Positions 37,429-45,865 of a stretch of DNA of 64,000 nt are shown in pieces. The first letter of the stretch is position 1; the number at the start of each line of letters is the position of its first letter. The position numbers and the translations under genes were made by a program. Origin of the DNA: AV80 sp035536995 (lineage in GTDB: Bacteria > Verrucomicrobiota > Verrucomicrobiia > Chthoniobacterales > UBA10450); the NCBI GenBank assembly GCA_035536995.1, contig DATLNB010000071.1, forward strand, positions 1 to 64,000, read 5' to 3'. Below the pieces are notes generated by a model. The model did not search any database and was not told where the DNA came from. It worked only from the letters and a program-made list of their open reading frames with translations.

Positions 37429-39549
37429 ATGAAAAACCACTACTTCATATTCCTTGCAGCATTCATCCTGTTCAATGCACTCAATGTAAAAATTAATGCC
37501 CAGGCACCTGACTTCGCGTGGGCAAAGCGCGCTGGAGGAACAGAGGCTGATGCTGCCAGTCGAATAACGGCAGACGCCAGCGGTAACAGTTATGTAACAG
37601 GTATTTTCCGGGGCAGCGCCAGCTTCGATACTATCACGCTTACAAGCAGCGGATCCACCGACATTTTTATTGCCAAATACGATGCCTCGGGGAAGGTGCT
37701 TTGGGCAAAGCAGGCAGGAGGTCCCGACATAGACGCGGGCAAAAACATAGCAGTGGACATCAGCGGTAATAGCTATGTTACGGGCGAATTCAGGGGGACC
37801 TCAACTTTCGGCAGCACCATTCTTACAAGCAGCGGAAACTACGACACATTTATTGCTAAATACGATTCCTCCGGAAATCTTGTCTGGGTGAGGCAATCGG
37901 GAGGAACAGCAGATGAAATGGGCCGTGGCATTATTGTTGGCTCGAGCGGCGACTGTTACATTACCGGCTATTTCGATGGCAGTGCCAGCTTTGGTACTAC
38001 TACTCTCACAAGCACCGGAAGCTTCGATATATTTGTTGCCAAGTATGATGCCGCAGGAAAGTTTCAGTGGGCAAACCGCGCTGGAAGCAGCGCAGAGGAT
38101 TTTGGCAGAAACATAGCCGTAGACGGAAGCGGCAACAGTTATATAACCGGAACTTTCAAAGGTGTTGCGAACTTTGGCAGCGCCACGCTTACCAGCAACG
38201 GAGCCGAGGACATGTTTATTGCCAAGTACGATGCTTTAGGGAACCTGCTTTGGGCAAAAAGTGCGGGAGGAACAAATAAAGATGCAGCCAACGGTATTGA
38301 TGTAGACGCAAGCGGCAACAGTAGTATAGCAGGTGAATTCCAGGGCACCGCCACCTTCGGCAGCAACACAATTACCAGCACCGGTTCACTGCCTGATATT
38401 TTTATTGCGAGGTACGACCCATCCGGTACTGCGCTTTGGGCTAAGCGGGCTGGAGGGAGCAGTAATGATTTTGGCAGAAACATAGCAGTAGACAGCAGCG
38501 GTAACAGCTATATGGCGGGAGAATTCGAGGGGAGCGCCAGCTTTGGCATCACAACGCTTACGAGTGCTGGAGGAGTGGATGTTTTCGTTGCAAAATACGA
38601 CGCTTCCGGAAATGTAATTTGGGCAAAAAGAGCAGGAAGCAACCTGGAAGACCGAGCATCGGGTATCGGCTTAGACAGCATCGGCAACACCTATATATCC
38701 GGTTATTTTTTAGGCGAAGCCAGCTTCGGCAGCCACACTATTACCAGTAGCGGAGGCAGTGATGTGTATATTTCAAAACTTAGTGCCGCACAGCCGGTCA
38801 ACATCTCGACCCGAATGCGAGTGGAGTCTGGCGACAACGCGCTCATCGCCGGGTTTATCATCACCGGTTCCTCCTCGAAAAAGATGATCATCCGGGGTGT
38901 CGGCCCATCACTAGGTTTTAACGGCACGCTTGTGGATCCCATGCTGGAGCTGCACACCCCCGATGGGGTCGTTACAAACGACGACTGGCGTTCCAACCAG
39001 GAACAGGAAATTATTGGCTCGGGCGTGCCGCCAGCTAACAACAGCGAAGCGGCAATCATCGCTACCTTGAAGCCGGGCGCATACACAACCGTCCTGCGTG
39101 GAACGCACAACACGACCGGTGTCGGACTGGTCGAACTTTATGATCTCGATCCCGCTGGCGGTTCGGTGCTGGCGAATATCAGCACGCGAGGGCTAGTCCA
39201 AACGGGCGACAACGTTATGATTGCGGGGTTTATCCTTGGCGGCGCTGACGCAGGCACCAAAGTCGTCGTGCGTGCGCTCGGCCCCTCCTTGGGGGCGGCG
39301 GGTGTAGCAAATACGCTGCCGAACCCGAGGCTGTCGCTGCATAACGGCAACGGTGAGCTCCTGGTAAACAACGACTGGGGCGACGATGCGCCTCAGGCGG
39401 CGGAACTCGAATCGATCGGTATACAGCCTGCCAACGATCAAGAAGCAGCAGTAGCAGTCACATTGCCAGCCGGAGCATTCACGGCGGTGGTAAAGGACGA
39501 AGCCGGCAATATCGGCATCGGTCTGGTGGAAGTTTACAATATCCGTTAA
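37429..39549 (+). CDS. Apparently chimeric secreted SBBP propeller: foreign-looking passenger, local tandem module
   Basis: A 706-residue exported protein. The signal peptide (1-25, ending INAQ) is followed by about nine SBBP repeats (28-455) of the form WAKRAGG, DASGNSYVTG and IFIAKYD, a style typical of Bacteroidota secreted proteins. From residue 457 the tandem module pair (second copy at 581) runs to the end (VEVYNIR). Base composition changes at the join: 26 of 60 bases are G or C at 38101-38160, against 45 of 60 at 39241-39300, and ATA isoleucine codons are common only before the join at about 38790. The simplest reading is that a transferred propeller gained a host C-terminal module. 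The function is unknown. Confidence 0.85.
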   Translation: MKNHYFIFLAAFILFNALNVKINAQAPDFAWAKRAGGTEADAASRITADASGNSYVTGIFRGSASFDTITLTSSGSTDIFIAKYDASGKVLWAKQAGGPDIDAGKNIAVDISGNSYVTGEFRGTSTFGSTILTSSGNYDTFIAKYDSSGNLVWVRQSGGTADEMGRGIIVGSSGDCYITGYFDGSASFGTTTLTSTGSFDIFVAKYDAAGKFQWANRAGSSAEDFGRNIAVDGSGNSYITGTFKGVANFGSATLTSNGAEDMFIAKYDALGNLLWAKSAGGTNKDAANGIDVDASGNSSIAGEFQGTATFGSNTITSTGSLPDIFIARYDPSGTALWAKRAGGSSNDFGRNIAVDSSGNSYMAGEFEGSASFGITTLTSAGGVDVFVAKYDASGNVIWAKRAGSNLEDRASGIGLDSIGNTYISGYFLGEASFGSHTITSSGGSDVYISKLSAAQPVNISTRMRVESGDNALIAGFIITGSSSKKMIIRGVGPSLGFNGTLVDPMLELHTPDGVVTNDDWRSNQEQEIIGSGVPPANNSEAAIIATLKPGAYTTVLRGTHNTTGVGLVELYDLDPAGGSVLANISTRGLVQTGDNVMIAGFILGGADAGTKVVVRALGPSLGAAGVANTLPNPRLSLHNGNGELLVNNDWGDDAPQAAELESIGIQPANDQEAAVAVTLPAGAFTAVVKDEAGNIGIGLVEVYNIR

Positions 39550-39656
39550 TCGGCATCAGCAGATGTTTGAGCGGATCGTCTGCTTCGATCAGTAGGACTT
39601 TAAACCGAAGCTCAGATCTTTGCGCAACTTGTTAGAACGTCTCACTGAAGTGCTAG

Positions 39657-39932
39657 TCAACGCCGCAGCTCCTTGATGATCGAGCTATGCTTTGTCTGCG
39701 TGCTCTTGGATTTGCCGGCATTCGCCGCCACCAACATCCCGGCAAGTTGATCGAACGTAATGCGTTCCTTGTCGCTGTCGACGCGATGCATGTTCGCGAA
39801 CCAGACCCGCACTTCGCGCTCTGCAATCTTCCGGTCATTCGGACGGAGCGAGATCTGACGGCGTTTGCCGTTCAGCTTCCTGCAGCCGTAATACCGTCCC
39901 GAAGCCGTCTGCCGATAAAGTGTTCGGGACAG
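39657..39932 (-). pseudogene. Remnant of a tyrosine integrase N-terminal region
   Basis: Reading the minus strand from 39932 gives an open stretch without a proper start: YRQTASGRYYGCRKLNGKR, then ISLRPNDRKIAEREV, then ERITFDQLAGMLVAAN, ending at a stop at 39657. The order (Tyr-Tyr strand, basic beta-hairpin, 'KxAER' helix, 'TFxQLA' helix) matches the arm and core-binding region of phage-type tyrosine recombinases. The catalytic domain is missing and the sequence beyond the stop does not continue the family. It lies about 120 bases 5' of tRNA-Ala. I call it a decayed integration footprint. Confidence 0.6.
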
Positions 39933-40004
39933 TCACACCTTTGTGGACAGGAGTGGACTTTCCGAAAATCACGAGGGGGCAAAACGGGTGGACTCACAAC
40001 CTTC

Positions 40005-40033
40005 TTGATACACCCGTGGTCACGGGTTAAATC
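40005..40033 (+). promoter_or_regulatory. Sigma-70-type promoter for tRNA-Ala, with a palindrome in the spacer
   Basis: TTGATA (40005-40010) and TAAATC (40028-40033) are separated by 17 bases and end 20 bases before the tRNA. The spacer holds ACCCGTG and CACGGGT around a GT centre (40012-40027), a 7-bp palindrome that could bind a regulator or be chance. Confidence 0.5.
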
Positions 40034-40053
40034 TTGGTCCCGCAAGAGTTTCC

Positions 40054-40129
40054 GGGGGTATAGCTCAGTTGGTAGAGCGCGTCGTTCGCAATGACGAGGC
40101 CTGGGGTTCGAATCCCCATACCTCCACCA
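40054..40129 (+). tRNA. tRNA-Ala (anticodon CGC)
   Basis: A 76-base cloverleaf with encoded CCA. The acceptor GGGGGTA pairs with TACCTCC (one G-T pair), the D stem is GCTC/GAGC, and the anticodon loop is TTCGCAA with CGC at 40087-40089. The T arm is CTGGG-GTTCGAAT-CCCCA in form. It reads GCG alanine codons. The SPFH gene starts about 105 bases downstream. Confidence 0.95.
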
Positions 40130-40234
40130 TCCGATGCTGGCGTCCGCCGGATCGCCGGAATTGCTCTTCTCGCTTTTTCGATTAACCCGATCATTGTCTA
40201 CGACTGCAACGACCGAACCGGAGGAAAAAATATT

Positions 40235-41338
40235 ATGGGCATCATGAATTTCATTAAAGGCGAGCTGATCGAAATCATCGAGTGGACGGATGATTCGCGG
40301 GACACCCTCAGTTTTCGCTGGCCCGACGAGGACAAGGAAATCAAAAACGGCGCGCAGCTCATCGTGCGCGAATCGCAGGTCGTGCAGTTCGTTTACCTCG
40401 GGCAGTTCGGCGACACTTTCCAGCCCGGCAAACATACCCTGAAAACGGAGAACATTCCGATCCTGACTACGCTCAAGGGTTGGAAGTACGGCTTCGAGAC
40501 GCCTTTCAAGGCAGACGTTTATTACGTCAGCACACGTCTCTTTACCGGCAACAAATGGGGGACGTCCAATCCGGTCATGATGCGGGACAATGATTTCGGC
40601 ATCGTCCGCGCGCGCGCTTTCGGCACGTTCGATTTTCGGATCACAGATCCGAAGCTATTTCTGAAGGAAGTCGCGGGAAGCGATCAACATTTCCGGCTCG
40701 ACGAATTCGCCGACACCATGCGCTCGCGGATCGTGAGCCTCTTCAGTGAAGCGCTGGCCCAATCGAAGATCCCGGTCCTCGACGTAGCCTCTCGTTACAG
40801 CGAAGTGGGCGCGGCGCTGTTGCCGCTGATCAATCCGGTCACGAACGCAAAATATGGCCTGGAGCTGACCAGCTTCATTCTGGAGAACGTCAGCCTTCCG
40901 CCCGAAGTGGAGCAGGCCATCGATAAACGTTCCTCAATGGCCGCAGTAGGAAATCTGAACGACTTTGTGAAATTCCAGATGGGCCAGGGGATGACCCAGC
41001 CGGGCGGAAGCAACGCCGGCGGTTTCGCGACTGAGATGGCTGTCGGGATGGCCATGGCGCAACAGATGATGCAGCAGCAAGGCGGAGTGCTCGGGCCGCA
41101 ATCGACGCCCGCTGCGGGTGGACCGCCGCCGCCGCCTTTGCCGACGCAGCCGCCACCGCCCCCGAGCGCGTCGGGCGCGATGCCCGACCTGCTCAGCCCC
41201 GGCGATGTGGCCAACCTCCTGAAGGTCAGTGAAGGCGACGTCATCGCAACCATCGAAGCTGGGGATTTGAAAGCGAAGAAGATTGGTTCGACCTGGCGCA
41301 TTACTCGCACCGCGGTGGACGAATTCCTGAAGAGCTGA
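40235..41338 (+). CDS. SPFH-domain protein (YdjI-like) with C-terminal helix-turn-helix-like tail
   Basis: A 367-residue protein. The SPFH (band 7) region covers about 10-230 (for example GQFGDTFQPGKHTL and FGTFDFRITDPKLFLKE). Met/Gln/Gly-rich and Pro-rich stretches follow (about 245-305), then a short terminal domain (LLSPGDVANLLKVSEGDV, then IGSTWRITRTAVDEFL) that resembles an excisionase or MerR-like DNA-binding fold. YdjI-type proteins of Bacillus work with a zinc-ribbon membrane protein (YdjG) to place PspA at the membrane, and the next gene here is such a zinc-ribbon protein. The Met at 40235 follows a clear GGAGG; the longer frame from 40091 runs through the tRNA and is rejected. No PspA gene is nearby. 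Confidence 0.85.
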   Translation: MGIMNFIKGELIEIIEWTDDSRDTLSFRWPDEDKEIKNGAQLIVRESQVVQFVYLGQFGDTFQPGKHTLKTENIPILTTLKGWKYGFETPFKADVYYVSTRLFTGNKWGTSNPVMMRDNDFGIVRARAFGTFDFRITDPKLFLKEVAGSDQHFRLDEFADTMRSRIVSLFSEALAQSKIPVLDVASRYSEVGAALLPLINPVTNAKYGLELTSFILENVSLPPEVEQAIDKRSSMAAVGNLNDFVKFQMGQGMTQPGGSNAGGFATEMAVGMAMAQQMMQQQGGVLGPQSTPAAGGPPPPPLPTQPPPPPSASGAMPDLLSPGDVANLLKVSEGDVIATIEAGDLKAKKIGSTWRITRTAVDEFLKS

Positions 41339-41351
41339 CGATCCTTCGGGT

Positions 41352-42458
41352 ATGGCGGAAATCACGGCCCGAAAGAAGCAGGCATGCCCGGCCTGTGGCG
41401 GCGCGGCGGAATGGAATCCCGCCAAACAAGCACTGGTCTGTCCATTCTGCAGCACGGTCCTGCCGCCCCCTTTGCCCGGCGAGAGTGCGGATCCAGAGGA
41501 GAAGGATCTCGCCACGGCGCTGAGCACGTTGGGGGACGACAAACGCGGTTGGCAGGCGGAAAAGACATCGGTCAAATGCCAGAGCTGCCAGGCGATCTCG
41601 GTCTTCGACCCAACGCGGGTCGCGCAGCGTTGTGAATTCTGCGGTTCGGCCGCGCTCATTCCCTATGATGAAATCAAGGCGCCGATTCGCCCGGAATGCC
41701 TGCTTGAGTTCAAATTGCCCGAAACGACCGTGCGCGACAGCGTTCGCAAGTGGTATGGCAACCGATGGTTCGCGCCAAACGCGCTCAAGGGCCGCGCCCT
41801 GACCGATACGGTTCGCGGCATTTACATCCCATATTGGACGTTTGACGCCCAGGTCCACGCCGATTGGACAGCGGATGCCGGTTATTACTATTACGAGACG
41901 GAAAGTTACACGGACTCCGACGGGAAATCACAGACCCGACGAGTCCGGCGAACTCGCTGGGAACCGAGCGCGGGATCGCTCGATCATTTTTTTGATGACG
42001 AGCTGGTGCCGGCCTCGAAGGGAGTGGACGAAAAACTTCTCCGCAAGATCGAGCCGTTCCCAACGACGACTGATCTCAAGCCATATGATCCCGGTTTTCT
42101 CTCCGGATGGGTAGTCGAGCAGTATCAGATCGACCTGGCAGCGGCGGCGCAAAATTCGCGTGGGATCATGGAGCAGAAAACGCGGCAATTGTGCTCCGAG
42201 CAGGTGCCCGGTGATACCCAGCGGAACCTGAATGTGGACGCCGATTTTTCAGCGCAAACCTTCAAGCACATTCTCGTGCCGATCTGGCTGGTGGCCTACA
42301 CGTATGGGGCGACGACTTTTCAGGTCGTCGTGAACGGCTACACGGGAACGATCGCCGGCCGCCATCCGTTGAGCTGGATCAAGATCACGCTCGCGGTGAT
42401 TGCCGCCTTCATCTTCCTGATGATTGCGCTGGCGATCTACGTGAAGTTGAAGTCCTGA
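41352..42458 (+). CDS. Zinc-ribbon membrane protein (YdjG-like)
   Basis: A 368-residue protein with two zinc ribbons, CPACGG...CPFC (about 12-33) and CQSC...CEFCG (about 75-97), resembling the TFIIB-type ribbon proteins found beside SPFH genes. A mainly polar middle part has paired aromatic and basic patches (WYGNRWFAPNALKGRAL, YIPYWTFDAQV). One hydrophobic helix lies near the C-terminus (about 345-365), placing the bulk in the cytosol. It starts 13 bases after the SPFH gene, so the two form an operon. In Bacillus the YdjG/H/I group anchors a phage-shock-type protein during membrane stress. By analogy this pair may sense or repair the membrane; that is inference from homology and order. Confidence 0.82.
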   Translation: MAEITARKKQACPACGGAAEWNPAKQALVCPFCSTVLPPPLPGESADPEEKDLATALSTLGDDKRGWQAEKTSVKCQSCQAISVFDPTRVAQRCEFCGSAALIPYDEIKAPIRPECLLEFKLPETTVRDSVRKWYGNRWFAPNALKGRALTDTVRGIYIPYWTFDAQVHADWTADAGYYYYETESYTDSDGKSQTRRVRRTRWEPSAGSLDHFFDDELVPASKGVDEKLLRKIEPFPTTTDLKPYDPGFLSGWVVEQYQIDLAAAAQNSRGIMEQKTRQLCSEQVPGDTQRNLNVDADFSAQTFKHILVPIWLVAYTYGATTFQVVVNGYTGTIAGRHPLSWIKITLAVIAAFIFLMIALAIYVKLKS

Positions 42459-42547
42459 CCGGCGGGAAACGAGTCATCGGTTCGAAAGGCGAGACGCGCA
42501 GGATACAAGGCGTCTCGCTTTCGTTCGCTGCCTTAGTCCGGCTCCGG

Positions 42548-45500
42548 TTACCTCAGGTTAAAAATCTCGATCAGGCCGATACCGGTTCCGCCGTTTTTCC
42601 CCGCCAGAATGGCTGTGAATGGTCCGGGCGGAAGCGACACGAATAATCCTGATTCTTTCGGATTGGAAAGGCCGAGCCCGTTCGCCCGGAGTTGGTTGGC
42701 TGAATTGGTATCGGTTTCCCAATCGTCGTTCGAGAAGAGAGGCGCGCCATTGCCGTCGTGCAATTCGAGAGTGGGATCAGCGAGCACGCCACTCAGGCCG
42801 GATTGCGCCAGAGAAGGTCCGATCGCGCGCAGAGCTATCCGCGAATTTCCGGTGTCCCCGCCGAGGATAAAGCCGCCGATCATCACACTGTTGTTGCCTT
42901 GGACGAGTCCGCGCGTGCTGATGTTCGCCAGCTGTGAATCCGCCGCCGGATTGTTATCGTAAACTTCGATCAGGCCCACTCCGGTCGTGTTGTTAACGCC
43001 GGTCAAAATCGCCGTATAAGAATCCGGCTGCAGGGTCGCAACGATGACCGATTCCCGATCATCGCCCGGCTGGTACACAGTGCCTTCAATCTGGGAACGC
43101 TGGGTATCTTTCCAATTATTGTTCTGTAAGATCGAGCCGCCCGGTCCCCGAAGATCCAGGACCGGATCAGCAAGGAAATCGTTGATGCCGAAGCTTCCCA
43201 GCAGCGGGCCCATCCCGCGCAGGACCACTTCCTTTGAGACGTTCCCGGTCAGAATGAACCCGGCGATCATCACATTATCACCGGTCGCGACGCGCAGGCG
43301 CGTGGCGATATTAACCGCCTTGGCCGGAGCAGGCGGCGTGGCCCCATCGTCGTCCAGGATTGTCAGGGCCGCTGTGGCAGGTGTGCCGGCGACTGCGTTC
43401 CGCATGAAAACAATCCGCAGGTTGAGCCGTTCGGTTCCCTCGAAGAGAGTGTCGTTTACGATCGGTAACTGGAGAGTTTTGTCAGCGAAATCGTTTGGAC
43501 CCCAGGTGGCCACCAGATCTCCATTCATCCGTTCAATGTTGCCGCTGAACACGCTGCTGCCATGCGGCGCTGCGACAACCGTCTTCCCATCCGCCTGCCG
43601 GAGGAGTGCGAAGACGGTCCCACGGGGCGGAACCGAAGGTGGAGAGAAGGGTTCAGGGTCGAAAGACGTATCCAGGGAACCGTCGGGTTTTACCCGCGCG
43701 ACATTGTCGCGAGGCACGCCCCCATAGTTATTGAAGCCGCCGCCGATGAGAATTCGGCCGTCAGGTTCGAGAATGATGGCGAAGACGTTTCCGTCGGGGC
43801 TATTGGTCCCTTCGAAACCGGAGTCTAGGAAGCCGTCAGCGTCCAGCCTGGCGATCCCCCGCCGTGGCGCACCCGAAATCCTCTGAAAAGTGCCGCCGAT
43901 GATCATCCCGCCGTCCGGCAGAGGAACGATCACCTCGGTACCTGTGTCAGTGCTGTTGCCCGGGCCGCGAAAGGTCGGATCACGCGTGCCATCGGCGTTA
44001 AGCCGGAGGATCCCGTTGTTTTCTGTGAAGTAACCGCCTACCAGAATCTTGCTGTCAGAAGTTACTGCGATGGTCTTCACGGGCAAACCAAAACCCAGTG
44101 TCAATGCCGGTGTGAATGACGCGTCCAAAGACCCATCCGGATTCAACCGCGCCATACGCGCGCGGGAAACACCATTGTACTGGTTGAAACTCCCGCCGAT
44201 CAGAATTTTGCCGTCCGGCTGCAAGGCAATCGCGTTGACCGACATCGTCTGAGTGCCGGTCTGGGCGGCTCCCGTCCCCGGATCAAACGTGGTATCCAGC
44301 GAGCCATTTGAATTGAGCCGGGCAATGCCATTACGACTGATGCCGTTATAAGTCGTGAACTCTCCACCTATGAGAATCTTGCCCGCGGCGTCGACCACAA
44401 TTCTGAATAGCAGACCGCCACGAGGACCGGTGCCCGGGTTGAAGGAGGTGTCGAGCGTACCGCTAGTATTCAGGCGTGCGATCCCTCGCCGCGCGGTGCC
44501 ATTGTAGTTGTTGAAATCACCTCCGATGAGGATCCGGCCGTTCGCCTGGAGCGCCGTGGCCCGGACCTGGTTATCGGCCCCGGAGCCGGTTGCCGAATTG
44601 AAAGCGACGTCCAATGTCCCGGCCGGCGATACATAATCAGCCGGCGTAGTGGTTTGATCTTCCAGGGCCACCGCGACAGACGCAGTAGTATTTCCGCCTC
44701 CCGTCCGGTGAAGAGTGATGGAGGCGGTGCCCGCATTTTCGTTTACGGAAAAGCCGTTGCTGGTGAACGTCACAGTACCCGAAATTGAGGTTAACGTGAC
44801 ATCATTGCCGTCGCCGCCTCGGTAGCTGATCGCGAAGGTTACACCGCCGGCGACGAACTGGGTACCTTCCGGCAGGTTAAGGAAAGTCCCCACGATCTCG
44901 TCCGCTCCGTCGTTCTTGATGATGGTAAAGATATCGCCCGCGGTCGGGACAAAGCCGGCGCCGATTATGACTCGCGGCTGAGCCCTGGTCCCAAGATCCA
45001 CCGCGCCGGTGACGTTCAGCTGATCGTACCCGGTGCCCACGGTTGTCCCGTTGAGATCCAGGAGAAGCGTGGGGTTGCCTTGAGCGCCCAGAGTTTCATT
45101 GAGATCGACGCCATTACTTACGCTTAAAATCCCCGGTCCCCCGTCGCCCGGAGCGATAACTCCAGTCAGTTGGCCGTTGGCGAAGCCAAATCGAATGCCT
45201 CCCGTCGTGCCCGTGCCGCCGAGGGTACTGCCGACGATGAATATCGCGCTCCCCGGATTTGACCCGTTGACCAGGTAGGTGCCCTCGCGCAAAAAGGTGT
45301 TGCTGAAGGATGCGCTGTTCCCGGTCACTGTGACGTTACCAGCGCCCGTTTTGCTGATCGTGCCCGAGCCACTGATCGCGCCAGACAGGATGAGTCTACC
45401 AGTCTCAGAGCTTTGCAACGTCAAGGTTCGACCGGCGGTGTCGATCGCACTGCTGATGATGAGGGGGTTGTCCGCGTGAAGGAAGAAAGTCTGGTTCGCG

Positions 45501-45865
45501 TTCAACTTGATCGAGCTGAGTTGAATCTGCGCACCGGTTGAGCTGATCCCGCCGTCTAGAGCGATCGCAGCCCCGCTCATCGTATGACCGTCGACGAACA
45601 GCGCGCCAAAAGTGGTTCCGGCCGGGAAGTTGTTAACGCTGGTCGCTCGAGAAGCCGCGCTTGGGAAAGCCAGGTCATCTCCAGGCACCGGAGCGACGCC
45701 TCCCGACCAGTTTTGGCCGGTGGCCCAGAAATTATTGACGGGACTTGCGCCGGTCCAGGTCCGGACCGCGCCCCGCAGAGTGGAGCTCCCCAGGACGAGA
45801 GAGAGGGAGATCAAAGCGATCGCGGTCTTCGACGAGGAAAAGGCAGAACAAAAAGGGTTGTGCAT
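42548..45865 (-). CDS. Secreted delta-60 propeller nested in a Calx-beta domain, with tandem module
   Basis: A 1105-residue exported protein. The signal segment (about 1-32) leads to a beta-helix-like passenger with autotransporter-associated strand features (GSGTISKTGAGNVTVTG). The first half of a Calx-beta domain follows (about 365-412, FSVNENAGTASITLHRTGG). Next come about seven delta-60 repeats (about 415-788, for example ILIGGDFNNYNGTARRGIA), then the Calx-beta second half (about 790-835, LQLPIVNDTLFEGTERLNL ending ILDDD). The module pair starts at residues 851 and 979 and ends IEIFNLR. The Met at 45865 begins the signal sequence; a longer frame from 46051 is rejected. It is the only tandem-module gene on the minus strand. 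Confidence 0.83.
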   Translation of the reverse strand: MHNPFCSAFSSSKTAIALISLSLVLGSSTLRGAVRTWTGASPVNNFWATGQNWSGGVAPVPGDDLAFPSAASRATSVNNFPAGTTFGALFVDGHTMSGAAIALDGGISSTGAQIQLSSIKLNANQTFFLHADNPLIISSAIDTAGRTLTLQSSETGRLILSGAISGSGTISKTGAGNVTVTGNSASFSNTFLREGTYLVNGSNPGSAIFIVGSTLGGTGTTGGIRFGFANGQLTGVIAPGDGGPGILSVSNGVDLNETLGAQGNPTLLLDLNGTTVGTGYDQLNVTGAVDLGTRAQPRVIIGAGFVPTAGDIFTIIKNDGADEIVGTFLNLPEGTQFVAGGVTFAISYRGGDGNDVTLTSISGTVTFTSNGFSVNENAGTASITLHRTGGGNTTASVAVALEDQTTTPADYVSPAGTLDVAFNSATGSGADNQVRATALQANGRILIGGDFNNYNGTARRGIARLNTSGTLDTSFNPGTGPRGGLLFRIVVDAAGKILIGGEFTTYNGISRNGIARLNSNGSLDTTFDPGTGAAQTGTQTMSVNAIALQPDGKILIGGSFNQYNGVSRARMARLNPDGSLDASFTPALTLGFGLPVKTIAVTSDSKILVGGYFTENNGILRLNADGTRDPTFRGPGNSTDTGTEVIVPLPDGGMIIGGTFQRISGAPRRGIARLDADGFLDSGFEGTNSPDGNVFAIILEPDGRILIGGGFNNYGGVPRDNVARVKPDGSLDTSFDPEPFSPPSVPPRGTVFALLRQADGKTVVAAPHGSSVFSGNIERMNGDLVATWGPNDFADKTLQLPIVNDTLFEGTERLNLRIVFMRNAVAGTPATAALTILDDDGATPPAPAKAVNIATRLRVATGDNVMIAGFILTGNVSKEVVLRGMGPLLGSFGINDFLADPVLDLRGPGGSILQNNNWKDTQRSQIEGTVYQPGDDRESVIVATLQPDSYTAILTGVNNTTGVGLIEVYDNNPAADSQLANISTRGLVQGNNSVMIGGFILGGDTGNSRIALRAIGPSLAQSGLSGVLADPTLELHDGNGAPLFSNDDWETDTNSANQLRANGLGLSNPKESGLFVSLPPGPFTAILAGKNGGTGIGLIEIFNLR

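Noticed and set aside
39549..39602. A minus-strand peptide reading FKVLLIEADDPLKHLLMPIN, reminiscent of a receiver-domain start
   Set aside because: About 20 residues, no start codon, no continuation; too short to support a pseudogene.
40091..40234. Extension of the SPFH gene upstream to an ATG inside tRNA-Ala
   Set aside because: It would translate the tRNA. A clear GGAGG sits ahead of the Met at 40235.
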